Source: an uncultured Tropicimonas sp.
GTDB taxonomy: Bacteria; Pseudomonadota; Alphaproteobacteria; Rhodobacterales; Rhodobacteraceae
Direction: 5' to 3'
Length of the DNA: 64,000 nucleotides
Assembly (NCBI GenBank): GCA_947497945.1
Contig: CANMIP010000017.1
Span: 1-64,000 of the forward strand
Both the position numbers and the translations under genes were made by a program. Shown piece by piece: positions 45,885 through 55,003 of this stretch (positions within the stretch are counted from its first letter, which is position 1; each line of letters opens with the position of its first letter). Under the pieces are notes generated by a model, which did no database searches, was not told where the DNA came from, and worked only from the letters and a program-made list of their open reading frames with translations.

Positions 45885-47656
45885 CCTGTCCCCTCCTGGC
45901 GCGCGGCAACCAGCCGCAGGGTAAAGACCGCGCCCCCCTCCGGCCCGTTCTCGCCGCGGATCGTGCCGCCGAAACTCTTGATAATGCCATAGGAAATGGA
46001 CAGCCCAAGCCCCATCCCCTCGGAATGCCCGACATCCTTGGTCGAATAGAACGGGTCGAAGATCTTGTCCGGCGCCTCGATGCCGATCCCGGTATCGGCC
46101 ACCTCCAGGCAGACGGTATCGTCCTCCGTCAAGGTGATCGTCAGCCGCTTGGTCACTCGCCCGTCCATCGCGTCGAGCGCGTTGGAGACAAGGTTCATGA
46201 CCACCTGTTGCAACCGGACCTCGCCGCCGCGAACGAGCACCGGTGCCTTGGGCACCTGCCAGACGAGATCGATGCCTTCCCGCTTGATCCGCCCCTCGCT
46301 CAGCTCGAAGACCGCATCGAGCACATGCACCATGTCGACGGGCCGAACAGGCTGGCTCTCCTGTCGCGCAAAGGCGCGCAGATTGCGGATGATGCGTCCC
46401 ATCCGGCCGGCAAGATCCGAGATTCGTTCAAGGTTTTCTTCGGCCTCCTCTGCCCGGCCACGGGCGAGAAAAGCCGCTCCGTTCTCGGCAAAGGAGGTGA
46501 TGGCCATCAACGGCTGGTTCAACTCATGGCTGATCCCGGCCGACATCTGTCCCAGGGCGGAGAGCTTGCCGGCCCGCAACAGGTCGTCCTGCGCCTTCTT
46601 CAACGCCTCTTCCGCCGCGATCCGCTCATCGATCTCGCGACGCAGCGCCCGGTTCGTGGCCGAAAGCTCGGCGGTCCTTTCGCTCACCCGCGCTTCCAGC
46701 GCCGCATTCGCGGCCGCCTCCAGCGACAGGCGGACCGCAAGCGCCCGCCGGCGATCGGACAGTGCCAGGATGAAGGCACCAAGCACCAGCCCGAGGGCCA
46801 GCACGACCAACGCCTGCGAGCTTGCCAGCGTCACCGCCGGAGCGACATCGACCAGCGCCTCGCCGGTCAGCCCGATCACCGGCAGAGGGCGCGTCAGGTG
46901 AATGGCGCGCTTCGGAATGTATCGGCCCGCGTCGAGGCGCCAGATCTCCAGCCCCGCAATCGTGGTCACGCGGTGATCGGGAAAGGGAAGCACCGCCTCC
47001 GGCGTATAGGGCAAAGCCGCGGTGTCGACGCCGTCCCGCTGACGATAGAGCATCTCGGAGCGGTTCGTGACGAAGACCAGGCCGAACTCGTCGGTGAAGG
47101 CCACCATCATCGGGTCGCCGAGCCATTCCGCCTCGATGGCCGCGATATCGGTGCGCACGACAACGGCGCCGATCACCGGCCCGGCCGGAGAGAAGACAGG
47201 CGATGCGAAGGAGAAGATGCGCGTGCCGGTCGCATAGGCGACGCCATGTTCGACGCCCAGGGAGCCGCCTTCGAGGGCCTGGACGAGGAAGGGCGAGCTG
47301 GGCGCGATGGCTGCCGCGTTCTCGGACCCCGCGAGGGCCTTGCCCGAGGCGGAAACGACCAGCATATCCAGCGATCCGGTCCGGTCCGCCGCGGTTTGCA
47401 GCAGGGCCGTTGCCGTCTCCGCGTTGCCGCGACCCGCTAGTAGGGCCGCCAGGTCCGGGTGGTCCGACAGCAATACCGAAAGCTCCCGGAACCGTTGCAA
47501 CTGGCCAACAAGCCGGTCCGCGGCCAGCGAGAGGTCGGCCTCGCCGCGCTCGGCCAGGTCGCGAAGGTCGGAGACAAGCGCGAACCACCAGACGCCGCCG
47601 GAAATGCCCGCGACGGCAAGCAGATAGATCAGCGCGGCAAGCATCCTCCGGGTCAT
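45881..47656 (-). CDS. dctB: DctB-type sensor histidine kinase
   Basis: The product has 591 residues. TM1 (~8-27) and TM2 (~278-300) bracket a periplasmic double-PAS-like sensor domain. A coiled coil (~310-360) leads to the kinase core: H box GISHELNQPLMAI with His377, N box (QQVVMNLVSNALDA), and GMGLGLS. It senses external C4-dicarboxylates and phosphorylates DctD. ATG 47656 is chosen because GGGAGGGC precedes it and TM1 starts there. It overlaps dctD by ATGA. Confidence 0.9.
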   Translation of the reverse strand: MTRRMLAALIYLLAVAGISGGVWWFALVSDLRDLAERGEADLSLAADRLVGQLQRFRELSVLLSDHPDLAALLAGRGNAETATALLQTAADRTGSLDMLVVSASGKALAGSENAAAIAPSSPFLVQALEGGSLGVEHGVAYATGTRIFSFASPVFSPAGPVIGAVVVRTDIAAIEAEWLGDPMMVAFTDEFGLVFVTNRSEMLYRQRDGVDTAALPYTPEAVLPFPDHRVTTIAGLEIWRLDAGRYIPKRAIHLTRPLPVIGLTGEALVDVAPAVTLASSQALVVLALGLVLGAFILALSDRRRALAVRLSLEAAANAALEARVSERTAELSATNRALRREIDERIAAEEALKKAQDDLLRAGKLSALGQMSAGISHELNQPLMAITSFAENGAAFLARGRAEEAEENLERISDLAGRMGRIIRNLRAFARQESQPVRPVDMVHVLDAVFELSEGRIKREGIDLVWQVPKAPVLVRGGEVRLQQVVMNLVSNALDAMDGRVTKRLTITLTEDDTVCLEVADTGIGIEAPDKIFDPFYSTKDVGHSEGMGLGLSISYGIIKSFGGTIRGENGPEGGAVFTLRLVAARQEGTG

Positions 47657-47844
47657 GCGCCCTCCCAAATGAACGCCGTAGCGTACTGGGCACGTTTCAA
47701 GATGGGAAGAGCCGCCCGTCGCCTGCCGCATGCTGGGATTGGCGCGATGTCGCAACGGATCACGCGCCGTGCCCGGTGGTGCGGGCCGCCATGGGCGCTT
47801 CCCGGACGGGCGAGGCGTCGGATCGGATGTCATGGGCCGCGCTG

Positions 47845-47866
47845 GCGGGGCAGAAGAAGGCCCCGC
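47845..47866 (-). terminator. Hairpin after the 75-residue gene
   Basis: A stem of GCGGGGC with GCCCCGC around an 8-base loop, 12 bases past the stop at 47879. There is no strong T run, so it is a possible terminator of moderate quality. Confidence 0.45.
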
Positions 47867-47878
47867 ATGTCGCGAGGA

Positions 47879-48106
47879 TCAGAGATCGAGTTCGATTTCC
47901 TCGAACTCGGTCATCTTTTCGAACTCGGCAATGGCGGCTTTTTCATCGCCGAAATGGCCCATCAGCTGGTCCCTGTGGTCCCGCAGTTCAGCCGTCTTTT
48001 CATCGACCACGACCACGGAGGCAACCACTTGCCCGTCACGCACAAGCTTGAGGGTGTTGGCCATTTGCGCCGTCTTCACGATGCTGATCGGTTTCTTGGT
48101 CGCCAT
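47879..48106 (-). CDS. Small acidic protein of unknown function
   Basis: The product has 75 residues from the ATG at 48106, which has GGGAG a few bases upstream. The N-terminal half (KKPISIVKTAQMANTLKLVR) is basic and the C-terminal half strongly acidic (EFEKMTEFEEIELDL). No signal peptide or motif is recognised. It lies 273 bases downstream of the ferredoxin-oxidoreductase operon beyond a hairpin, so it is probably separate. Confidence 0.55.
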   Translation of the reverse strand: MATKKPISIVKTAQMANTLKLVRDGQVVASVVVVDEKTAELRDHRDQLMGHFGDEKAAIAEFEKMTEFEEIELDL

Positions 48107-48328
48107 GTCGAATCTCCCGGGGTTGAAACCGGCCCGGGGAATCTGGGCAAGCCAAGTTCCCAAGATCACAACCGGTGCGGCAACACCACAGAAATCCTGC
48201 AACTACGTCGCGACATCTACGATTCCCCCTGTGTTCCGGTCATCGGCGCGCGGCTCGCGGCGATCGAAAGGGCTGTCTTGTCGGGGCGTTTTCTGGCGAG
48301 GCGCGCCGGTCTTCGGGGCGCCGGGGAG

Positions 48329-48360
48329 GGTGGCACCGCCCGGAAACAGGCGGTGCCACC
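48329..48360 (-). terminator. Strong hairpin ending the ferredoxin-oxidoreductase operon
   Basis: A perfect 12-bp stem, GGTGGCACCGCC with GGCGGTGCCACC around an 8-base loop, lies 19 bases past the last gene of the operon. It lacks a T run but its position fits an operon end. Confidence 0.65.
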
Positions 48361-48379
48361 AGCATTTTCTGGCGCTGGC

Positions 48380-50572
48380 TCAGTTGAACGCCGCTGCGCG
48401 TTCGATCAGCTCTTCGAGATTCGGCTCGTCGGGATTGCGCGGCTGGCCGGGATGGATGATCGACACCTGGCACCCCTCCGCCGCCTCGACGATCTGGCGA
48501 TAGGTGCCAGCGTCCGGATCCGCGATATAGGCCTGCATGTCGTCATTATAGGCGAAGAGCGCGTCGTTGGTCTGGACACATTCGTTGCAGGTCGTGCAGC
48601 GCGGCGTCTCGATCCAGGGCGCACCGTCGCTGACCGGCTCGGCGGCCGGCGCTTCGGCAACGACAGGCACAGCTTGTGCAGGCTCGGAGGCGGCAGACGG
48701 GGCAGGGGGCTCTGTGGTCTCGGTCGGAGCCACGTTGCGCGCCTCGTCCTCGCGGCGCAAGCGATCCTCGGCCAGCGCGCGGATGACGTGGGAATTGTTG
48801 ATCCCGCCCATTTCCAGCAGCCGCTTCCAGCCATCGATGCAGCGACGCGCCGCCTCGGTGATCTTGCCATCGACCCCGACCCGGAACATCCGGTCGCCGG
48901 GATCGATCACCGAGACATAGGGAACATGCCGCTCGTCCTGTTTCGACGTGCTGCGCAGCCATTCGGAGACCGGGATCATCTCCTCGGACCATTCCGAACG
49001 TTCCACCGCATGGCAGAACCGCGCATAGCGGCGGTCGCAGATGACGAAATCGGCGAAGGTGAACGCGATCGCCTTCTCCATGCGCTGGCCGTCCGAATCC
49101 TCGAAGAGCAGCCGGTGTTCGGGCCAGTCCTGCGCGATCTGCGGGTTGCCTGCGAGGTCGAAGCGCGAAGCCCAATCCTCGCCCGCGGCCGGGTCATAGA
49201 CGAAGCTCGGGAAAGCCCGCGCCTCCGTTGCCGCCGCCGACAGGATATAGGGCGCGACATCGGGCATGCTCGGCGTGGCGCCGGAATAGAGGCAGAACAG
49301 CGCCGGGCCCTCATAACGCATGCCGCGCTCCAGCGCATCGTTCATCCGGTGCAGATGGGCCGAGGTGGTCTGCAGCACGAAGGCGTTGTTGAGCCCCATC
49401 GCCATCGCCGCCAGCCGCGCTGTGCCGGCGCCGAAGCTGTTCTGCGGCGGCTCGGGCGAGGTCGGACCGAGCAGGTCGTCGACCTGGATCAGCACCGTGA
49501 TCGGCAACCCGCAGGCCAGCGCCTCATAGCTGCGCGCGATCTCTGCAGACATTGTCTCGCCATCGCGCAGGCAGACCAGCGCCGAAGGCAGCAGACCGAT
49601 CTGCTCGGGGGAGAGATCGCTGGTCTCGAACCGCTCGAAGATCGGATCATGCAGCTCGGGGCGGTACTTGTTCTCCATCTCCAGCTCCGCGACCGTCATC
49701 GCCTTGGTGAATTCGAGCACATCCGGCAGCCGGTCCCGATAGGCCTCCAGCGCGTCCGAGCAATTGTCGAAGCTGTAGCTGTAAGGGTCCCGCCGCTCCG
49801 GTCCCCGGTCGGAGGCACGGCCGGGGGCGAAGAAGGGTTGCTCCTTGAGCACGCGCAAGGCGTGTTCGATGCGCGCGACGCGATCCTCGGGCAGGCGATC
49901 CTCCGGGCGCGCCCGGTGCAGCACGTCCGAGAGGACGCTGAAATCGATCGTTCCGTCAGCTGTCGTGCCCATCGCGGCGGCCAGGGCGTCGGCGTCATGG
50001 GCCTCGTCGGATTTCATGTGGTCCGATTTGAGGATATCGCTCAGCCGCAGGATTAACCCGTCGACGATCTTGCGGAAGCGCCGTGCCTTGTCGGCCTGCT
50101 TGGCGTTCCAGGCGTGGCACAGCACCTTGTCTGGGGTCGCCGCGTCGCAGCCGATGACGATCCCGTCCAGCGGCAGCTTCTTTCGCGCGGTCTCGAGGTT
50201 GTTGTCGACCTCGCCGAAGGGCGCCTGGCCCTCACCGGCGACGATCCCGGCCGCAGCTTCGCGCCAGAGATCCGAGAGCCGGCCCTCTTCGCCGGCCATC
50301 ACCTTGCGACGGATATCGGCCTCCAGCCTCAGGACCTGTTGGCGCAGGGATTCCCCGGTCAGGTCGGCCGGCGCAACCAGCTTGAGCGTGTCGTCGATAA
50401 TGCGGCTGAGGGGGCGCAGAAGCGGCGCGCCCTCGGCCCGGTCGACAAGCACCAGCGGGTAGTCATGCCGGAGCTCGGCGAGGTCGCCGAAACGGGCGTA
50501 GAGCGCCGGGCGCAGCGGCACGGAGACCGGCTCGCGCGCGGTCGGGTTGGGGGTGATACGTCCATGTTGCAT
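48380..50572 (-). CDS. Large ferredoxin-domain protein associated with 2-oxoacid:ferredoxin oxidoreductase
   Basis: The product has 730 residues, cytoplasmic. The first ~300 residues are helical and unfamiliar. A central part (~330-560; SALVCLRDGETMSAEIAR, GLPITVLIQVDDLLG) has a loose resemblance to regions of one-piece pyruvate:ferredoxin oxidoreductases, but I see no TPP motif. A Pro/Ala-rich linker (~625-650) leads to a C-terminal Fe-S domain with Cys659, Cys662, Cys665 and a distant Cys701, enough for one [4Fe-4S] cluster. It starts 12 bases after korB and is the last gene of the operon. A tethered ferredoxin linking KorAB to the Nfn-like pair is the simplest idea; no family name is known to me. 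Confidence 0.75.
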   Translation of the reverse strand: MQHGRITPNPTAREPVSVPLRPALYARFGDLAELRHDYPLVLVDRAEGAPLLRPLSRIIDDTLKLVAPADLTGESLRQQVLRLEADIRRKVMAGEEGRLSDLWREAAAGIVAGEGQAPFGEVDNNLETARKKLPLDGIVIGCDAATPDKVLCHAWNAKQADKARRFRKIVDGLILRLSDILKSDHMKSDEAHDADALAAAMGTTADGTIDFSVLSDVLHRARPEDRLPEDRVARIEHALRVLKEQPFFAPGRASDRGPERRDPYSYSFDNCSDALEAYRDRLPDVLEFTKAMTVAELEMENKYRPELHDPIFERFETSDLSPEQIGLLPSALVCLRDGETMSAEIARSYEALACGLPITVLIQVDDLLGPTSPEPPQNSFGAGTARLAAMAMGLNNAFVLQTTSAHLHRMNDALERGMRYEGPALFCLYSGATPSMPDVAPYILSAAATEARAFPSFVYDPAAGEDWASRFDLAGNPQIAQDWPEHRLLFEDSDGQRMEKAIAFTFADFVICDRRYARFCHAVERSEWSEEMIPVSEWLRSTSKQDERHVPYVSVIDPGDRMFRVGVDGKITEAARRCIDGWKRLLEMGGINNSHVIRALAEDRLRREDEARNVAPTETTEPPAPSAASEPAQAVPVVAEAPAAEPVSDGAPWIETPRCTTCNECVQTNDALFAYNDDMQAYIADPDAGTYRQIVEAAEGCQVSIIHPGQPRNPDEPNLEELIERAAAFN

Positions 50573-50584
50573 GGTCTTCTGCCT

Positions 50585-51562
50585 CTAAGCCTCTTCCTCG
50601 GCAGGCCAGATCCCGACCTTGTCGAATTCTTCGTTCAGCACCGTTTCAACCAGTGCTGGGGTGCTCGGCCGTTCGCCTGCCCGCAGCTCGTCGTAACAGG
50701 GCACGTCCGGGTTGGAGTAGAGAATGCCGACAGGCACCTCGTCCGGCATCGCCGCCAGCGCCAGCGCGCGCGCCATGTCGCGCGGGTCATGCGTCTCCTG
50801 GTTCTTGTAGACGCGGGACATTTCCGGGCGCAGGCGCAACCCGTCGCCATGGGTGAGGATGCGCGTGCGCGCGGGGTCCTGCATCCAGGCGTCGAAATGG
50901 TGGTCCATGAAGTTCGGGCAGCGCTGCAGGATGCGGATGAAGGAGAAGCCCTTGTGATGATAGGCTTTTTGAAGCACTTCGTAGAGCAGCTCCGGAATCC
51001 AGTCGACCACCTGGGCAACGAAGGAGACATTCGCGATCCCCAGCGTCACGGTCAGCGGATTGAGCGGGTTCAGTGACGCGCCGGTCGGCGTGGTGTTGGT
51101 CGATAGCCCCTTAGGCGAGGTCGGCGAGGCCTGTTTCTTGGTCAGCCCGTAGACATTGTTGTCATGCAACAGCATCGTCATGTTCATGTTGTAGCGCACG
51201 GCGTGCAGCCAATGTGCCGCCCCGATGGAGCAGCAATCGCCGTCCCCGGTGGTGACGAAGACGCTCATGTCCGGCCGGCGGATCTTGATCCCCTCGGCAA
51301 TCGGGAGCGCGCGGCCATGGATGCCGTGGAACCCATAGGCATTCATGTAATGCGGCAGGCGCGAGGCGCAGCCGATGCCGGAGACGCAGACTGTCTTCTC
51401 CGGCGGCAGCTGCTCGTCGCGGCATAGGCGCTGCATCGCGGTCAGGATCGCGGTGTCGCCGCAGCCGGTGCACCAGCGCGGCGCGATCGAGCTCTGGTAA
51501 TCGCCGATCTCGTAATCGGTCTGGACCATCTGGGCCAGGCTCTGGCTCATCGAAGCGGTCAT
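50585..51562 (-). CDS. korB: 2-oxoacid:ferredoxin oxidoreductase beta subunit
   Basis: The product has 325 residues. The TPP site is visible as TTGDGDCCSIG (GDGD at 106-109) and HDNNVYGLTKKQASPTS. Four Cys with the spacing of known two-subunit enzymes, Cys31, Cys34, Cys65 and Cys215, would hold the [4Fe-4S] cluster. With the alpha subunit it decarboxylates a 2-oxoacid to acyl-CoA and reduces ferredoxin. 2-Oxoglutarate is the usual substrate of this class, but pyruvate is possible. It overlaps the alpha gene by ATGA. Confidence 0.9.
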   Translation of the reverse strand: MTASMSQSLAQMVQTDYEIGDYQSSIAPRWCTGCGDTAILTAMQRLCRDEQLPPEKTVCVSGIGCASRLPHYMNAYGFHGIHGRALPIAEGIKIRRPDMSVFVTTGDGDCCSIGAAHWLHAVRYNMNMTMLLHDNNVYGLTKKQASPTSPKGLSTNTTPTGASLNPLNPLTVTLGIANVSFVAQVVDWIPELLYEVLQKAYHHKGFSFIRILQRCPNFMDHHFDAWMQDPARTRILTHGDGLRLRPEMSRVYKNQETHDPRDMARALALAAMPDEVPVGILYSNPDVPCYDELRAGERPSTPALVETVLNEEFDKVGIWPAEEEA

Positions 51563-53478
51563 TGTGCGTCTCCCCGGGCCAGGTTGAGTTTGGCAAGCGC
51601 TGCGTCATGGATCTCGCTGGGCTTGAGCGGCTGTCCACGGGCGTTGCCCCAGCAATCGACATCGACCAGCCAGCGCGAACGCAGCAACATCGCGAGATGC
51701 GAGTAGCGGCGGTTGTCATTGTCGATCAGCGGGTCGGAGACCGGGTCGTTCCAGTTGTTCTCGATGGTCATGACACGGTCGAACCGTTTCATCACCTCGT
51801 CGATGCCCGACGCCATGGGCTGCAGGAATTGCAGATGCTGCGACGAGACCTTGTGGCCCTCCGCGCGCAGCCGGCCGACAGCTTCCTGGATCGCACCGCG
51901 GGTCGAGCCCCAGCCGAGCAGGAGCAACTCGCCCTCGTCGCCGCCATGGACCGGCTCGAGGCGCAGCGTCTTCTGGAAGGCGGCAAGCTTGCGGGAGCGG
52001 TTGAGCAGCCCTTCCTCGTTGATCTGCGGATCATAGGCGACATGGCTGTCACGGTCATGGGCAAGCCCGGTGAGGCAGTGCATGCCATTCGGCTGGCCGG
52101 GAATGAAGCGCGTGGCGATCCCGGTCCGCTCGTCCCAGTCATAGGGGCGGGCATGGTCCGGCACGGCGCTCTGGTTGACCGGCGGGGCCAGCCAGTCGGA
52201 GCGGAATTCCGGCCGCTTGAAGGGCTGTTGCGCGGTCGCCAAGGCGGCGTCCGACAAGATCACAACGACCATGTTGAAGGTCTCGGCGATCTTGCGTGCG
52301 GTGATGACCGAGTGGAAGCAGTCCTCGATGGAGGACACCGCCATCACGACCTTCGGCGCATCGCCATGGGTGCCGAACATGGCGGACATCAGGTCCCCCT
52401 GCTCGACCTTGGTCGGCAAGCCGGTCGACGGGCCGCCGCGCTGCACATTGATCACCACAAGCGGGATCTCGGACATCACGGCGAGACCAATCGCTTCCTG
52501 CTTGAGCGAGAGCCCCGGCCCGGAGGTGATGGTCACGGCGCATTTGCCGGCATAGGAGGAGCCAATGGCGAAGGCGCAGGCCGAGATCTCGTCCTCGGCC
52601 TGGTGTACGACGCAGCCCACCTTCTCGAAGATCGAGGAGAGATAATGCGAGGCGGAGGTCGCCGGCGTGATCGGATACATCGCGCAGACTTCCATGCCGG
52701 AGGCCACGGTGCCGAGCGCCAGCGCCGCGTTGCCGTTCATCACCACCTGTTTCTCGGCCACGGGCGGGGCAGGGATCTTGTAGGCGAGGTCCAGGTTGGC
52801 CTCGGCCCATTCCCGGCCGGCATCGAGCAGCTCGATATTGGCGTTGATGATCCGCTGGTCCTTCTTGGCGAAGATGTAGCGGACCTGCGCCTGCGCCTTG
52901 TCATGGTCCAGCGAATAGATCGCGCAGAGCATGCCGAGCACGAACATGTTCTTGCCCTTGCGCGGATCGGGTACGAATTTCTGGCACTCCGCTTCCATTG
53001 GCACTTCGATGAGCTTGTAGCCCTGTTCGCGCACCTCGGCGCAGACCTTCAGATAGGCCGTCGCAATCGACGCGTCGCGGTCATGCTCCCAGGCGTTCTC
53101 CATCAGGATCGTCGCGCCGGGCTTGACCTCGCCCGCGCGCAGCCGGCTCAGCAGCACCTGCTCGTTGAAGGCGACGACGAGATCCGCCTTGTCGCCGATA
53201 TTGGTCACAGGCCCGGCCGCCATGCGCACCCGGTTGCCCGAGGCGCCCGCCACCGAGCGTTTGGGCGGCTGGATCTCGGCGGGGATGATCTCCACTGTCC
53301 AGATCCCCATCCCCATCCGCGCCGAGATCGAGGCGAGCGACTGGCCGCAACGCTGTGCGCCTTCGCCCGAATCCGATACGATCTCGACGATATGTTCCTG
53401 GATCACCTCTGCAGGCCGGCTCTTGCCCGGTCCTGCCTCAGACGGCTTCTCCAGGACCTGCGTGCTCTCAGATGTCAT
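51559..53478 (-). CDS. korA: 2-oxoacid:ferredoxin oxidoreductase alpha subunit (gamma-alpha fusion)
   Basis: The product has 639 residues. The gamma domain comes first (~25-215; SDSGEGAQRCGQSLASISAR), then the alpha pyrimidine-binding domain with YPITPATSASHYL and the KorA signature RGGPSTGLPTKVEQGDL. The C-terminal domain includes LLLLGWGSTRGAIQEAV. This fused form is typical of 2-oxoglutarate:ferredoxin oxidoreductases. It starts 15 bases after the nfnB-like gene, within one operon. Confidence 0.9.
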   Translation of the reverse strand: MTSESTQVLEKPSEAGPGKSRPAEVIQEHIVEIVSDSGEGAQRCGQSLASISARMGMGIWTVEIIPAEIQPPKRSVAGASGNRVRMAAGPVTNIGDKADLVVAFNEQVLLSRLRAGEVKPGATILMENAWEHDRDASIATAYLKVCAEVREQGYKLIEVPMEAECQKFVPDPRKGKNMFVLGMLCAIYSLDHDKAQAQVRYIFAKKDQRIINANIELLDAGREWAEANLDLAYKIPAPPVAEKQVVMNGNAALALGTVASGMEVCAMYPITPATSASHYLSSIFEKVGCVVHQAEDEISACAFAIGSSYAGKCAVTITSGPGLSLKQEAIGLAVMSEIPLVVINVQRGGPSTGLPTKVEQGDLMSAMFGTHGDAPKVVMAVSSIEDCFHSVITARKIAETFNMVVVILSDAALATAQQPFKRPEFRSDWLAPPVNQSAVPDHARPYDWDERTGIATRFIPGQPNGMHCLTGLAHDRDSHVAYDPQINEEGLLNRSRKLAAFQKTLRLEPVHGGDEGELLLLGWGSTRGAIQEAVGRLRAEGHKVSSQHLQFLQPMASGIDEVMKRFDRVMTIENNWNDPVSDPLIDNDNRRYSHLAMLLRSRWLVDVDCWGNARGQPLKPSEIHDAALAKLNLARGDAQ

Positions 53479-53493
53479 TTTTCTGCTCTTCCC

Positions 53494-55002
53494 TTAGATC
53501 TGCCGCAGATGGACGAAGTTCTTTTCGGACATGTCGATGCCGAACAGTGTGTTTTCGAAACCCGAATGCTCCGGCTCGTAGACGCTCATCGAGTCGCGAA
53601 TGCCGAGATAGCGCCGGATGCTCGCCGCCGCGCGACGCCCCGCACCCATGGCCAGGATCACCGTTGCCGCGCCGGTCACGATATCACCGCCCGCATAGAC
53701 GCCGGCCAGCGAGGTCGCGAGTTCGTCATCGGTGTCGATATAGCCCCATTTGTTGAGCTGGATATTCGAGGTCTGGCCGAGGATCGGGTTCGGCGAGGTG
53801 CCGATGGCGTAGACCACGGTATCAGCCTCGAACTCGAACTCGCTGCCCGGCACCGGGACCGGCCGCCGCCGACCCGAGTCGTCTGGCTCGCCCAGCTCCA
53901 TGCGCAGGCAGCGCAGCGCGCGCACATTGTTTTTGGCATCGCCCAGCAGTTCGACCGGGGCGGTGAGCCAATGGAACTCGATCCCCTCTTCCTGTGCGTG
54001 GTGCAGCTCTTCCTGTCGCGCCGGGCACTCGGCCTCGGTGCGACGGTAGACGCAATGCACCTCTTCCGCGCCAAGCCGCTTGGAGACCCGCATCGCGTCC
54101 ATCGCGGTATTGCCCGAGCCGATCACGGCGATCTTCCTGCCGACCTCCAGGGGGGTGTCGAATTTCGGGAAATCGCCCGCATGCATCAGGTTGCAGCGCG
54201 TCAGCAGCTCGTTGGCCGAAAGCACACCATTGAGGTTCTCGCCCGGAATATCCATGAATTTCGGCGTACCGGCCCCGGTGCCGACGAAAACGGCATCAAA
54301 GCCCATCTCTTCGAGCATCTGCTCGACCGTGAACAGCCGCCCGACGAGTGTGTTGCAGCGAATCTCGACCCCGAGCGCCTCGAGGTTGGCAATCTCGGCA
54401 TCGACCACCGAATTCGGCAGCCGGAATTCTGGAATGCCGTAGCGCAAAACGCCGCCCGGCGCATGCAGCGCCTCGAACACGGTCACCTTGCAGCCGGCCT
54501 TCGCCAGGTCCGCCGCGCAGGCCATGCTCGCAGGCCCCGATCCGACGATCCCGACCTTGAACCGGTTGGTCTCGATATGGCTCTTCTTCTTCCAGCCTTC
54601 CTTGACCGCCTTGTCGCCCAGCCAGCGCTCCAGCCGCCCGATCGCGACCGGTTCCAGCCCGCCGCTCACCGCAACGGCACAGACGCCCTCGCACTGGTCT
54701 TCCTGCGGACAGACCCGCCCGCAGACCGCCGGCAGAAAGGTGGAATCGGTCAACGTGTCCCAGGCGCCGTGATAGTCCTTCTTCAGCATCTTCTGGATGA
54801 AGCCGGGAATGTCGATCTCCACCGGGCAGCCGGCAACGCAGGCTGGCTCCGGGCAGATCAGGCAGCGCTCGCATTCGACCAGAGCGTTCGGCTCGTCAAA
54901 GCCCAGCGAGACCTCGTCGAAATTCGTCGCCCGTTCTGCGGCGTCGAGCACCGGCATGGGCGCACGTTCCTGCGGGATGGACCGGATCGTCTTGCGTGCC
55001 AT
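53494..55002 (-). CDS. NfnB/GltD-type FAD and Fe-S NAD(P) oxidoreductase
   Basis: The product has 502 residues. N-terminal Cys cluster for two [4Fe-4S] centres: Cys44, 47, 50, 55, 59 (CERCLICPEPACVAGCP) and Cys94, 98, 104, 108. FAD motif VGIVGSGPASMACAADLA and NAD(P) motif IAVIGSGNTAMDAMR follow, with YAGGDIVTGAATVILAMGAG near the end. This is the large subunit of Nfn (NADH-dependent reduced ferredoxin:NADP oxidoreductase) or the small subunit of glutamate synthase; the adjacent NfnA-like gene and absence of gltB favour Nfn. Start lies one base after the upstream stop with GAGGAGGTG before it. Confidence 0.88.
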   Translation of the reverse strand: MARKTIRSIPQERAPMPVLDAAERATNFDEVSLGFDEPNALVECERCLICPEPACVAGCPVEIDIPGFIQKMLKKDYHGAWDTLTDSTFLPAVCGRVCPQEDQCEGVCAVAVSGGLEPVAIGRLERWLGDKAVKEGWKKKSHIETNRFKVGIVGSGPASMACAADLAKAGCKVTVFEALHAPGGVLRYGIPEFRLPNSVVDAEIANLEALGVEIRCNTLVGRLFTVEQMLEEMGFDAVFVGTGAGTPKFMDIPGENLNGVLSANELLTRCNLMHAGDFPKFDTPLEVGRKIAVIGSGNTAMDAMRVSKRLGAEEVHCVYRRTEAECPARQEELHHAQEEGIEFHWLTAPVELLGDAKNNVRALRCLRMELGEPDDSGRRRPVPVPGSEFEFEADTVVYAIGTSPNPILGQTSNIQLNKWGYIDTDDELATSLAGVYAGGDIVTGAATVILAMGAGRRAAASIRRYLGIRDSMSVYEPEHSGFENTLFGIDMSEKNFVHLRQI

Positions 55003-55003
55003 C

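Noticed and set aside
43239-45992. A 917-codon open frame on the + strand over dctP and dctD
   Set aside because: Antisense shadow; both reverse-strand genes have strong family motifs and ribosome binding sites.
47459-50056. Long + strand frame over dctB and the ferredoxin-domain gene
   Set aside because: Antisense shadow without motifs; crosses two intergenic hairpins.
53494-55002. Glutamate synthase small subunit (GltD)
   Set aside because: The fold fits, but there is no gltB and the gene is one base from an NfnA-like gene and upstream of korAB, so an Nfn-type role is preferred.
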